A stretch of 64,000 nt of DNA, from contig NZ_CP052909.1 of assembly GCF_014295415.1 (NCBI RefSeq), positions 558,001 to 622,000 of the forward strand. The letters are read 5' to 3'. Positions within the stretch are counted from its first letter, which is position 1; each line of letters starts with the position of its first letter. The position numbers and the translations under genes are program-made. This document shows, piece after piece, positions 52,970 through 61,223 of the stretch. The notes beneath the pieces are model-generated. The model saw only the letters and a program-made list of their open reading frames with translations. It was not told where the DNA came from and did no database searches. The DNA is from Constantimarinum furrinae. Lineage in GTDB: Bacteria; Bacteroidota; Bacteroidia; Flavobacteriales; Flavobacteriaceae.

Positions 52970-55900
52970 ATGAGAATTGGGCTAAGCGGGCTTTTTATTG
53001 GGATCTTGCTTATTATATTCATATTGGGGAATCAGACCTTGACTGCACAGGAAAAAAATAAATCCTGGAAGGAATCTATTGATTATTTTCTTTCAGAAAA
53101 AGAAATAAAAAAAGCCGACTCGGTTTTACAAAGCCAACTTGCCGCCTTTACCCAGAGCAATAAAATTGATTCCCTATCCCAATTTCCATATTATATTGGA
53201 AAAGTGGCCAGTGAACAGTTAAATTCAAAGGAAGCGACCAAAAAAGCCGAAGCATTTATTCGAAATTTAAAAACCAAAACTTCAAATGCCAGGATCATTT
53301 ATAAGGCCTATCTCAGTCTGGAGGAGCTCTATATTGCACTTGGAGATGACGAAAGTTCGGTAATTGCTTCGAAAGAAGCTCTGAAATATGCCCAAACACT
53401 CAGCGACGTAACTTATGATGAACTCGGAGAGATCAATTACGCCATTGGCAGTGATTATTACGCACTCTATAATTTATCTGAAGCCCTCGATTATTTCCGC
53501 GCTTCTGCCAGTGCATACGAAAGATCCAAGACCGTAGAAAAAGATGTTCTGGCCGATGCCTACAACGGAATCGCCACTGCCATGTGGACACTCAATAAAT
53601 TGGATAGCGCACAGATCTATTACCACAAAGCGATAGAAAGTACAAAGGAGAGTAATTTAACCGGTTACGACCGAATTTATTATATCGTAGCCTTTCAGTT
53701 CAATCTGGCGCTGGTGATCGATGCGCAGGGAAAATTAGGAGAAGCCATCGAGATGAAACGTGCCATTATTCCTCAGCTACAAGAAATTATCGATAATAGC
53801 GATGACGAGAAGTTAGTTGTAAAGTCAAAACGCCTTTTGGCATCGTCAGTTTCAAATCTGGCTGCTTTTTATAATGATACCGGATATTTGACCAAGGCGT
53901 ATGAAATGCTTCAATATTCTTATGAAAAGAAGAAAGAAGTATTTGAAATTACAAGCCCGAGAATTGCCACCGCTCTCACTCAAATTGCACTTTGTGAATT
54001 TGAATTGCGCGAATTCGACAAAAGTATTGCTACCGCAGCACTTGCTCTAAAGAACTTAAAGGGTGCAACAAGTCGATATCCCGCTGTTGAAGCCGATATT
54101 TATGCGATCCAGGCAAAGACATATGTTGCTATGGGAAATATTGAAAAGGCAAAATTGCTTTACGAAAAAGGAGATGCCATGTTCAAGGAGGCTTATCCGG
54201 AAGCAATTAGTCAGGAGTACCTTATCTTTTTAAAGGACTATTCCCAATTCTTGGCAGATAACGACGAATTTGAAAAAGCCATTGAAATAGCAACTCAAAA
54301 CTATAATTATATTGCCAAAAGTGGAATTGACAATAATTTTCCGATTATCAAGGAAATGTTGAATTTATCTGAAATCCATTATAAAGCCGGAAATTATAGC
54401 GAAGCCCATATCTGGGCAGTTAAAGGGAATGCATTTTTGGACAAGCACATTCTTAAAGCGGAATCGGGTATAGATTCGGTTCAGATTGAATTCAGAAGAC
54501 CATCCATAACACTTATGGAAGTGCAGTCGTTATTAAAGACTACAGAAGAAAAAGACAGTACATTCTTAATACAGCAGATTGAAAAGGTCAATAAGGCGGT
54601 ATTGTCTTTGGAACAACGAAAAACCACAGCTTTTAATCTGGCCGACATCAATAACATATTGACCGAATACAAGGCATTAAATACGCTTTCCAAAAAACTT
54701 CATTATCAATTGTTTCAGCAAACCGGACGCGAAGCGCATCTCAACAAGACCATTTCACTTCACGAGTCGGGAATTTACAACCGATTACGAACACAATTCA
54801 ATATAAAAAATGGAATTCGATTCGGGGCTTTGCCGGCTGCAGTAATAGAAAGAGAAAAGCAACTAAAAGAGAATATTTCGAAAGCGCTTAGCGGAGATAC
54901 CACAAAGGATATTAACAGCTATTTTAAAGCCACCGAACAATGGGATACTTTCCTCGATTCACTCAAACTAAATCATTCAAAATATTATAATTTAAGGTAT
55001 GCTACCATAGAGGAATCGCTTGGGGATATTCAGCAAAAAATTCCAGAAAACAGTACTGTTGTACGATATTTTTTTATTGAAAACGACCTTTATGCGTACG
55101 TGATTAACGGGAACAGCCGCCATCTGATCCCGTTAGAATTTACGAACCAATTAGAGTACATCGGGCAGCTTGGGGAAGATCAGGGAGAGCTTGAGAAAAC
55201 CGCTTCTCTGCTCGCCGAACTCTACCATACCTTATGGAGGCCTCTTGAAGCCAAGATCACAACCGAGAAGGTGATTATCATTCCGGATCGAGAACTGTTT
55301 AATTTAAGTTTTGAAACACTCACACCGGATAAAATTTCAGATTTTAAAGAACTGGCTACGAATAGTTTATTAGCAAGACACATAATTTCTTACAATTACA
55401 GCTTATTTCTTCTTAAAGACGACACTACCCCTTCAACATATGAAAGAAATTTTGTCGCTTTTGCTCCCGGGTTCAGTGATAAAATGAAAAAAGAATATAC
55501 AGTCTCGATCACCGATTCGTCGAATCTTGATAAAACCTATGTAACCCTTCTTCCACAACCTTTTAGTGCAGAATTAGTAGAAGAATATGCTGCTACTTTT
55601 GAGGGAACTTCCTATTTAAATGAGCGTTCCACCAAGCAGGTTTTCCGCAATAATGCAAAGGAACATAAGATCATTCATATTGGCACTCATGCCGAATCCA
55701 ACAACCTTACTCCTGAATTTTCGAGACTTATTTTCGCAAAGGACATCTCTCAACAAACGACTCCGGAAGATAACTCATTATTCACTTATGAGATCTATGA
55801 TTTCGATCTCGCTTCAAACTTAACCATACTTACCGCATGTGAAACAGGAAAACCCGGCTTCGAACCCGGGGAAGGTATGATCTCGCTTGCACATGCGTTT

Positions 55901-56212
55901 AACTACGCCGGAAGCGAGAGTATGCTTACCAGTTTATGGAAGATCGATGAGAAATCCAGTACAGAGATCATTTCATTTTTCTATGAAAATCTTGAACAAG
56001 GGATGGCGAGGGATGAGGCACTACGCAACGCAAAACTATCGTATCTCTCGACGGCTAACGGACGAACGATCGCTCCTCAATATTGGGCCGGTCTGGTACT
56101 AATTGGTGATTCAAGCCCACTCGAGTTGGATTCATCAACGCCCGTATGGTATTGGGTCGTCGGCGCAATTGTTCTCCTACTTATCTTCTTGCTTTTCTTT
56201 AGAAGAAAATAA
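52970..56212 (+). CDS. TPR-CHAT protein with C-terminal membrane anchor
   Basis: The 1080-residue protein has a signal peptide (to about residue 27), tetratricopeptide repeats (about 120-500), a linker, and a CHAT (caspase-like) domain (about 760-1055). The predicted catalytic dyad is His907 (HIGTHAE) and Cys957 (LTACETG); YWAGLVLIGD ends the domain. A C-terminal membrane segment (about 1058-1077) ending FRRK should anchor it with the body in the periplasm. It follows the anti-sigma gene by 14 bp. Whether it cleaves the anti-sigma factor or another protein is unknown; CHAT proteases elsewhere act in such pathways. Confidence 0.92.
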   Translation: MRIGLSGLFIGILLIIFILGNQTLTAQEKNKSWKESIDYFLSEKEIKKADSVLQSQLAAFTQSNKIDSLSQFPYYIGKVASEQLNSKEATKKAEAFIRNLKTKTSNARIIYKAYLSLEELYIALGDDESSVIASKEALKYAQTLSDVTYDELGEINYAIGSDYYALYNLSEALDYFRASASAYERSKTVEKDVLADAYNGIATAMWTLNKLDSAQIYYHKAIESTKESNLTGYDRIYYIVAFQFNLALVIDAQGKLGEAIEMKRAIIPQLQEIIDNSDDEKLVVKSKRLLASSVSNLAAFYNDTGYLTKAYEMLQYSYEKKKEVFEITSPRIATALTQIALCEFELREFDKSIATAALALKNLKGATSRYPAVEADIYAIQAKTYVAMGNIEKAKLLYEKGDAMFKEAYPEAISQEYLIFLKDYSQFLADNDEFEKAIEIATQNYNYIAKSGIDNNFPIIKEMLNLSEIHYKAGNYSEAHIWAVKGNAFLDKHILKAESGIDSVQIEFRRPSITLMEVQSLLKTTEEKDSTFLIQQIEKVNKAVLSLEQRKTTAFNLADINNILTEYKALNTLSKKLHYQLFQQTGREAHLNKTISLHESGIYNRLRTQFNIKNGIRFGALPAAVIEREKQLKENISKALSGDTTKDINSYFKATEQWDTFLDSLKLNHSKYYNLRYATIEESLGDIQQKIPENSTVVRYFFIENDLYAYVINGNSRHLIPLEFTNQLEYIGQLGEDQGELEKTASLLAELYHTLWRPLEAKITTEKVIIIPDRELFNLSFETLTPDKISDFKELATNSLLARHIISYNYSLFLLKDDTTPSTYERNFVAFAPGFSDKMKKEYTVSITDSSNLDKTYVTLLPQPFSAELVEEYAATFEGTSYLNERSTKQVFRNNAKEHKIIHIGTHAESNNLTPEFSRLIFAKDISQQTTPEDNSLFTYEIYDFDLASNLTILTACETGKPGFEPGEGMISLAHAFNYAGSESMLTSLWKIDEKSSTEIISFFYENLEQGMARDEALRNAKLSYLSTANGRTIAPQYWAGLVLIGDSSPLELDSSTPVWYWVVGAIVLLLIFLLFFRRK

Positions 56213-56250
56213 ATCTTCTGTTCGTATTCTTGAATTGAGCATGATTTTTT

Positions 56251-56279
56251 GATGACAATTCCATTTTTTCTCGATATAC
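56251..56279 (+). promoter_or_regulatory. Candidate ECF sigma promoter, copy 2
   Basis: GATGACAATT starts at 56251 and CGATATAC at 56272, spacing 21 bp. It precedes the T9SS-exported repeat protein gene whose ATG is at 56305. Confidence 0.75.
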
Positions 56280-56304
56280 AGGTATAACCAATTAATCCAC
56301 TGTT

Positions 56305-57894
56305 ATGAGAACCTTCTTTACTTTCGCACTTTCATTAATAGGAATATTCACATTAAATGCTCAGGATCCGGCCATACAATGGCAAAATACCATTGGGGGA
56401 TCGGACGGAGACTTTATGCAATCTATGGAGCCTACGTCCGATGGAGGATACGTCATTTCGGGTTTTTCCTTTTCAAATACCTCTGGTGATAAAACAGAAA
56501 ACAGCAATGGAGGCATCGATATGTGGATCGTAAAGGTGGATAGCGACGGTCAGATTGAATGGCAAAACACCATAGGGGGAAGTGGGGATGACTATGCAAG
56601 TGTGGTACAGCAGACGTTGGATGGGGGCTATATAGTATTGGCCGGATCGGATTCGAACATCTCGGGTGATAAAACAGAAAACTCCCGAGGTGGGCTCGAT
56701 TTCTGGATCTTAAAACTAAACAGTTCCGGAAGCATTGTTTGGCAAAAAACGTACGGTGGCGACCAGCCCGATTTCGATACTTTTGGCCAACAGACCAGCG
56801 ACGGTGGGTATATCGTTGGTGGCTATTCAGATTCTGGCATTTCGGGAGACAAGACGGTTCCGTCTAACGGACAACGGGATTATTGGATCATGAAACTGGA
56901 TGCTTTGGGAAATATTGTTTGGCAAAAAGGGATAGGTGGTAGTTTGGTGGATCGCGTGGAAGCTACCTTTCAGACAACCGATGGCGGGTATATGATCGGC
57001 GGGTATTCAAATTCTCCGGTTTCAGGAGATAAGACTGAGCCCAGTCTGGGATCCAGTGATTACTGGGTGGTTAAATTGGATGCCAACGGAAACATGCAAT
57101 GGCAAAACACTATAGGAGGAAATGATCTCGATCTGCTTAGAGATATGATACAGACAGCAGACGGAGGATATCTTATAGGGGGGTATTCTAAATCGAATAT
57201 TTCAGGAGACAAAACCGAAAATTCACAAGGTGATTTCGATTATTGGATGGTAAAACTGGACAGTAACGGAACTATTTCTTGGCAAAATACCATTGGAGGG
57301 AGCGGAATTGATTACCCACGAGATATAAAGCAGCTTGCCAACGGTCATTATGTGGTTGCAGGCTGGTCGAATTCCAACGTTTCTGGCGATAAAGCGGAAG
57401 CATCCAATGGAGGTTACGATTACTGGCTTATTAAGCTTAATGCTTCGGGTACATTAATTAGTCAAAACAGCATCGGAGGAACAGGAGATGAATCGGGTCC
57501 TTACATTCAACCCCTTGCAAACGGCGATTTTGTAATGGGTTGCTCTTCAGATTCAAATATTTCCGGAGACAAAGGTGATAATAATGAAGGCATGGATGAC
57601 TATTGGATCTTTAAGGTATCGCCGACCATCTTGGAAGTAAAGGATGTAAGTGTTTTAGTGGGCATTTCGGCCTTTCCTAATCCAACTTCTGAAATGATCA
57701 CATTAAAACTGGATAAGAATTATCCTGAAATATTGGTGCAAGTTGCTAATATTCTAGGCGAGACAATATCTTCAGAAAAAATAATTAATTCAGATACCAC
57801 AGAGATTACTATTGACGGAAGTTCGGGTATCTATTTGGTATCGGTATTTACTTCGGAAGGCACTACTGCCACGTTGAAAGTATTAAAACAATAA
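56305..57894 (+). CDS. T9SS-exported repeat protein with type A sorting domain
   Basis: The 529-residue protein has a signal peptide (ending LNAQD), seven beta-propeller-like repeats of about 60 residues (WQNTIGGS, QTxDGGYxxGGYS, SGDKTE, DYWxxKLD), and a C-terminal type A sorting domain of type IX secretion (FPNPTSEMITLKL to the end). It should be exported to the cell surface or medium. It lies 92 bp after the CHAT gene behind its own copy of the two-box motif, so it is probably a regulon member rather than part of the sigma operon. Ligand unknown. Confidence 0.9.
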   Translation: MRTFFTFALSLIGIFTLNAQDPAIQWQNTIGGSDGDFMQSMEPTSDGGYVISGFSFSNTSGDKTENSNGGIDMWIVKVDSDGQIEWQNTIGGSGDDYASVVQQTLDGGYIVLAGSDSNISGDKTENSRGGLDFWILKLNSSGSIVWQKTYGGDQPDFDTFGQQTSDGGYIVGGYSDSGISGDKTVPSNGQRDYWIMKLDALGNIVWQKGIGGSLVDRVEATFQTTDGGYMIGGYSNSPVSGDKTEPSLGSSDYWVVKLDANGNMQWQNTIGGNDLDLLRDMIQTADGGYLIGGYSKSNISGDKTENSQGDFDYWMVKLDSNGTISWQNTIGGSGIDYPRDIKQLANGHYVVAGWSNSNVSGDKAEASNGGYDYWLIKLNASGTLISQNSIGGTGDESGPYIQPLANGDFVMGCSSDSNISGDKGDNNEGMDDYWIFKVSPTILEVKDVSVLVGISAFPNPTSEMITLKLDKNYPEILVQVANILGETISSEKIINSDTTEITIDGSSGIYLVSVFTSEGTTATLKVLKQ

Positions 57895-57935
57895 CTTGGC
57901 AGGCATTTACTTATTGGTAAAAAAGTCATAAAAAC

Positions 57936-57964
57936 ATACCCTGAAATTTCGGGGTATTTTTTTT
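57936..57964 (+). terminator. Terminator after the T9SS protein gene
   Basis: ATACCCTGAAA and TTTCGGGGTAT pair with one wobble, followed by eight or more T. The next copy of the two-box motif begins immediately after it, which keeps the units separate. Confidence 0.85.
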
Positions 57965-57993
57965 GATGATGTTTTAAGGCCATTCCGATGTAC
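57965..57993 (+). promoter_or_regulatory. Candidate ECF sigma promoter, copy 3
   Basis: GATGATGTTT starts at 57965 and CGATGTAC at 57986, 21 bp apart. It precedes the head-repeat gene whose ATG at 58098 is 112 bp from CGATGTAC, the same distance as for copy 4. Confidence 0.7.
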
Positions 57994-58011
57994 ATATAGG
58001 AATCGCTATAA

Positions 58012-58047
58012 AAGTGTTTCTGAATCTGCCCAAGATCTACTTCCCGA
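58012..58047 (+). repeat. 36-bp leader element shared with 61137-61172
   Basis: The 36 bases from AAGTGTTTCTGAATCTGCCC to TACTTCCCGA are identical to 61137-61172, in the same position relative to the promoter motif and to the ATG. They lie in the 5' leaders of two head-repeat genes and mark a duplicated upstream region. Confidence 0.85.
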
Positions 58048-58097
58048 AGCTACCTGATGTCCTGCTTATGCTTTTTGAAATATTAAAAAGTATAGAT

Positions 58098-59573
58098 ATG
58101 AAGACCTATTTATTAACGTTTGCAGTTATCATTTCTTCAGTGGCTCTAGCTCAGGTGGGTATAGGCACTACTACCCCAAATGCGCTGCTGGATATTCAAG
58201 CCGGAAACACTTCAGCTCCATTAAACACAGATGGAATTTTAATTCCTAGAGTTTCTAACTTTCCTGCTACCAATCCCACTTCCGCTCAAAATGGGATGCT
58301 TATTTTTCTCGACACCCAAGTGGGTATTAATAGTCCAAATTTTTATTATTGGGATCACCCAAACGGTCAATGGGAAGAAATTGGAAACACTTTAGATGAA
58401 GCCTATGATCAGGACGGACCTGGGAATGGAAAAATTATTACTGCCGATAGTGGCGGCGTTTTAATCCAAGGAACTGATGGCTTACAAGTAACCGGCACCC
58501 ATGGAAGTGGAGCTACCCTACCATTATCGGGAGCAGGAACGAAAATGTTCTTTTATCCACGGAAGTCGGCTTTTAGAGCAGGGGGTGTGTCGGGATCACA
58601 ATGGGATGACGGTAATATTGGCAACTATTCTACTGCATTTGGATACAATACGATTGCGAGCGGAAGCTATTCTTTTGCATCGGGGTATGAAAGTGTGGCA
58701 AGTGGTGAGAACAGCGTCGCATTGTCCTCGGCTACGGCTTCAGGACTAAATGCGGTTGCCATCGGCTACAATGCCATTGCATCGGCAGATAACGCGGTTG
58801 CTATTGGAGGTGAAGCTACCGTACCAAACGCCATTGCAATTGGTGCTACCGTTACTGGAGTAAATAGTGTAGGAATACTAGGAAACGCGACTGTGGACAA
58901 TTCGGTTGCAATTATGTCTGGGTCTGCGCAGGCGAATAATTCATTCGCATATTTAGGTGATGCAATGGCTTCCAATTCAATGTCTCTTGGAGGAACTGCC
59001 GAAGGAGAATACAGTATAGCTTTTATAGGCGCAACCGCAAATTCTTATGGCGAAATAGCATTAGGTTCATTTGGTGTTGATTATGCTCCGGCTTCGACTA
59101 CTAATTTTGTAGAAACTGATCGCCTGTTTAGTTTGGCAAACGGTTATCGTAATTTTCCCTCTTCAACAGTATATTCAAATGCTATGATCATTTTAAAAAA
59201 TGGAAATGTCGGACTTTCTATTGACGATCCTCAATTGAATCTTCAGATCGATGGAGGATTGGCATTCGAGCCAGATTCGACCATATCCGTTACCACAGAT
59301 AATCAATTAATTACTGTAGGAAATACTTCTTGCATCCTCCTTACCTCAAACGGTACCGATCCCACAACCCGAACTATTATCCTTACAGACGGACTTGCCA
59401 CAGGCCAAATGTTAATCATTGCGATAACCGGAAATTCCTTCAGAGGAGTCGAACTAATAGATAATACCACAAATGTGAATCTTCAGCAAACCCGCCAACT
59501 CTATGGAGGAGACACTTTATCATTATTATGGAATGGAGCCCAATGGCTGGAAACGAACTATTCAGATAATTAA
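58098..59573 (+). CDS. Secreted YadA-like head-repeat protein
   Basis: The 491-residue protein has a signal peptide (MKTYLLTFAVIISSVALAQ), then VGIGTTTPNALLDIQ, typical of surface proteins in this group, and a central region of 14-residue-like units (SVALSSATASGLNAVAIGY, DNAVAIGGEATVPNAIAIGATVT) resembling the head repeats of trimeric autotransporter adhesins. No YadA-type beta-barrel anchor and no T9SS sorting domain are visible. I chose ATG 58098 for the signal peptide; an earlier ATG-frame adds leader. The next gene starts one base after its stop. Confidence 0.85.
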   Translation: MKTYLLTFAVIISSVALAQVGIGTTTPNALLDIQAGNTSAPLNTDGILIPRVSNFPATNPTSAQNGMLIFLDTQVGINSPNFYYWDHPNGQWEEIGNTLDEAYDQDGPGNGKIITADSGGVLIQGTDGLQVTGTHGSGATLPLSGAGTKMFFYPRKSAFRAGGVSGSQWDDGNIGNYSTAFGYNTIASGSYSFASGYESVASGENSVALSSATASGLNAVAIGYNAIASADNAVAIGGEATVPNAIAIGATVTGVNSVGILGNATVDNSVAIMSGSAQANNSFAYLGDAMASNSMSLGGTAEGEYSIAFIGATANSYGEIALGSFGVDYAPASTTNFVETDRLFSLANGYRNFPSSTVYSNAMIILKNGNVGLSIDDPQLNLQIDGGLAFEPDSTISVTTDNQLITVGNTSCILLTSNGTDPTTRTIILTDGLATGQMLIIAITGNSFRGVELIDNTTNVNLQQTRQLYGGDTLSLLWNGAQWLETNYSDN

Positions 59574-59574
59574 T

Positions 59575-61068
59575 ATGAAAAAAATAAATTTAATTTTAGC
59601 GATTTTTGTTAGTATTATTACTCAGGCTCAGACCGTAGGCATAAATACCAATGACCCAAAATCTCTGCTGGATATACCTGCGAGAAATTCAATATTGCCT
59701 TTCTCTTCAGACGGTATACTTCCTGTTCGTGTTATTTCATTTCCATCGATAGCACCGGGTCCAAATCAAGATGCGCTATGGGTTTACAATACTAATAGTA
59801 AACAAAACTACTGGTGGGATAGCAGTCTTGCCGTTTTTGAATCCTTTCGAAATACTTTGGACCAGGCTTACGATAACAATGGATTTGGTCAAGGTAGGTT
59901 TATTCATGCCGATCATGGAGGTGTATCTATTGAAGGTGACGGTTTATACGTCTCAGGAATTTTTGGAAACGGCAACAGTTTAAACTTAACTGGAGGTGAT
60001 ACTAACCTGATCTTCTATCCGAAAACAGGTAGTTTTATAAAAAGCGATGAACTGACAATTACTACGACTACGGATTATGACTATAATGTAATTTTTGGTG
60101 ATGGATTCAACAGTGCTCAATACGGAGCAAGGTATGCTACAATTTTCGGGGCAACTACAAGCGAAAATGCCGATGAATCTGTCAGTTTAGGCAGGTCATA
60201 CTCCGGGGGGTTTAGAAACATCTGTCTTGGGTATAGCGGCACCAATGACTCTTCAAGCATTCTGATTGGAAATTCCGGAGTCGTCTATGGTTATGGTTAT
60301 TGTATAGGAGAAAATACCGGAGATAGGACAAGTATGACGGTAATAGGAAATAATAATACAGGTATATCGACCGGAGTAATTGGCTATCTTATCGGTATTG
60401 GAAATAATAATAGCGGAACATTTAACACTTCACCTTATTCAAGACATTATTTTATAGGATCCAATAATACTTTTAGTAATGGTCGCGGATTTGTAATTGG
60501 CAACGATAATGCTATAAATAACGGCTTGATAATAGGGCATCAATTAGTATCCGATAGTAGGGATCAAATCTGTATTGGGTTTTACAATACCAGCTATACG
60601 CCAGATCCCGAACCCATCGACGGTCAACAACCAAATAATCGATTACTGGTTTTTGGCAATGGAACTTCAACGCAACGATCCGATGCCCTGGTGATGCTGG
60701 AAGATGGAAGAACAGGTATAGGACAATCCTTTCCGGAAGTAACCTTGCAAATCAAGGGTGGATTTTCTAGCAACCCCTCAACATATACAGCAACTTCATC
60801 GTCACTAATTATTCCCGTTGGAAATTCTTCTTATCTGACTATAAATTCCAATAACAGTCCTAGTAATAGAACTGTAGGATTTTCAGATGGAGTCGTTTAT
60901 GGTCAGATGTTAACCATAGAGTGCACGGCAACCGGGAGCTTCGGAGTTAGAATTAATGACGGCGGAAATCTAACATTATCGGCATCCACTCTCGATTTGT
61001 CCGGCAATGATACCTTACGGCTTATATGGCTGGGATCTTGGCGCCAAATTGGTTACGCCAATAATTAA
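59575..61068 (+). CDS. Secreted head-repeat-like surface protein
   Basis: The 497-residue protein has a signal peptide (MKKINLILAIFVSIITQAQ), the same VGINTNDPKSLLDIP opening as its neighbour, and a central region of short GN/NN-rich units (IGNNNTGISTGVIGYLIGIGNN, IGSNNTFSNGRGFVIGNDN). It shares C-terminal sequence style with the previous protein, for example LQIKGG...NPSTY and a D-T-L-R-L end. The ATG is one base after the preceding stop, so both are one transcription unit. Likely an exported fibre or adhesin; the anchor is not visible. Confidence 0.82.
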   Translation: MKKINLILAIFVSIITQAQTVGINTNDPKSLLDIPARNSILPFSSDGILPVRVISFPSIAPGPNQDALWVYNTNSKQNYWWDSSLAVFESFRNTLDQAYDNNGFGQGRFIHADHGGVSIEGDGLYVSGIFGNGNSLNLTGGDTNLIFYPKTGSFIKSDELTITTTTDYDYNVIFGDGFNSAQYGARYATIFGATTSENADESVSLGRSYSGGFRNICLGYSGTNDSSSILIGNSGVVYGYGYCIGENTGDRTSMTVIGNNNTGISTGVIGYLIGIGNNNSGTFNTSPYSRHYFIGSNNTFSNGRGFVIGNDNAINNGLIIGHQLVSDSRDQICIGFYNTSYTPDPEPIDGQQPNNRLLVFGNGTSTQRSDALVMLEDGRTGIGQSFPEVTLQIKGGFSSNPSTYTATSSSLIIPVGNSSYLTINSNNSPSNRTVGFSDGVVYGQMLTIECTATGSFGVRINDGGNLTLSASTLDLSGNDTLRLIWLGSWRQIGYANN

Positions 61069-61090
61069 TTGCCCTTATTCCACTCCCTAT

Positions 61091-61119
61091 GATGACAATT
61101 TCAAAATAGTTCGATGTAC
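61091..61119 (+). promoter_or_regulatory. Candidate ECF sigma promoter, copy 4
   Basis: GATGACAATTTC starts at 61091 and CGATGTAC at 61112, 21 bp apart. ATG at 61224 follows CGATGTAC by 112 bp, as for copy 3. Confidence 0.75.
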
Positions 61120-61136
61120 TTACAGAAACCTCTAAT

Positions 61137-61172
61137 AAGTGTTTCTGAATCTGCCCAAGATCTACTTCCCGA
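61137..61172 (+). repeat. 36-bp leader element shared with 58012-58047
   Basis: This copy is identical to the one at 58012-58047 and lies in the 5' leader of the last gene in the window. The surrounding 112-bp leader is also recognisably similar. Confidence 0.85.
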
Positions 61173-61223
61173 TTCTTACCGTGAACACCTGCTTGTGCTT
61201 TTTAGAACTATAAAAGGCATATT

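Noticed and set aside
52970-56212. Anti-phage defence (CRISPR-linked TPR-CHAT) reading of the CHAT protein
   Set aside because: It has a signal peptide and a C-terminal membrane anchor, and sits in a sigma factor operon with no cas or defence genes.
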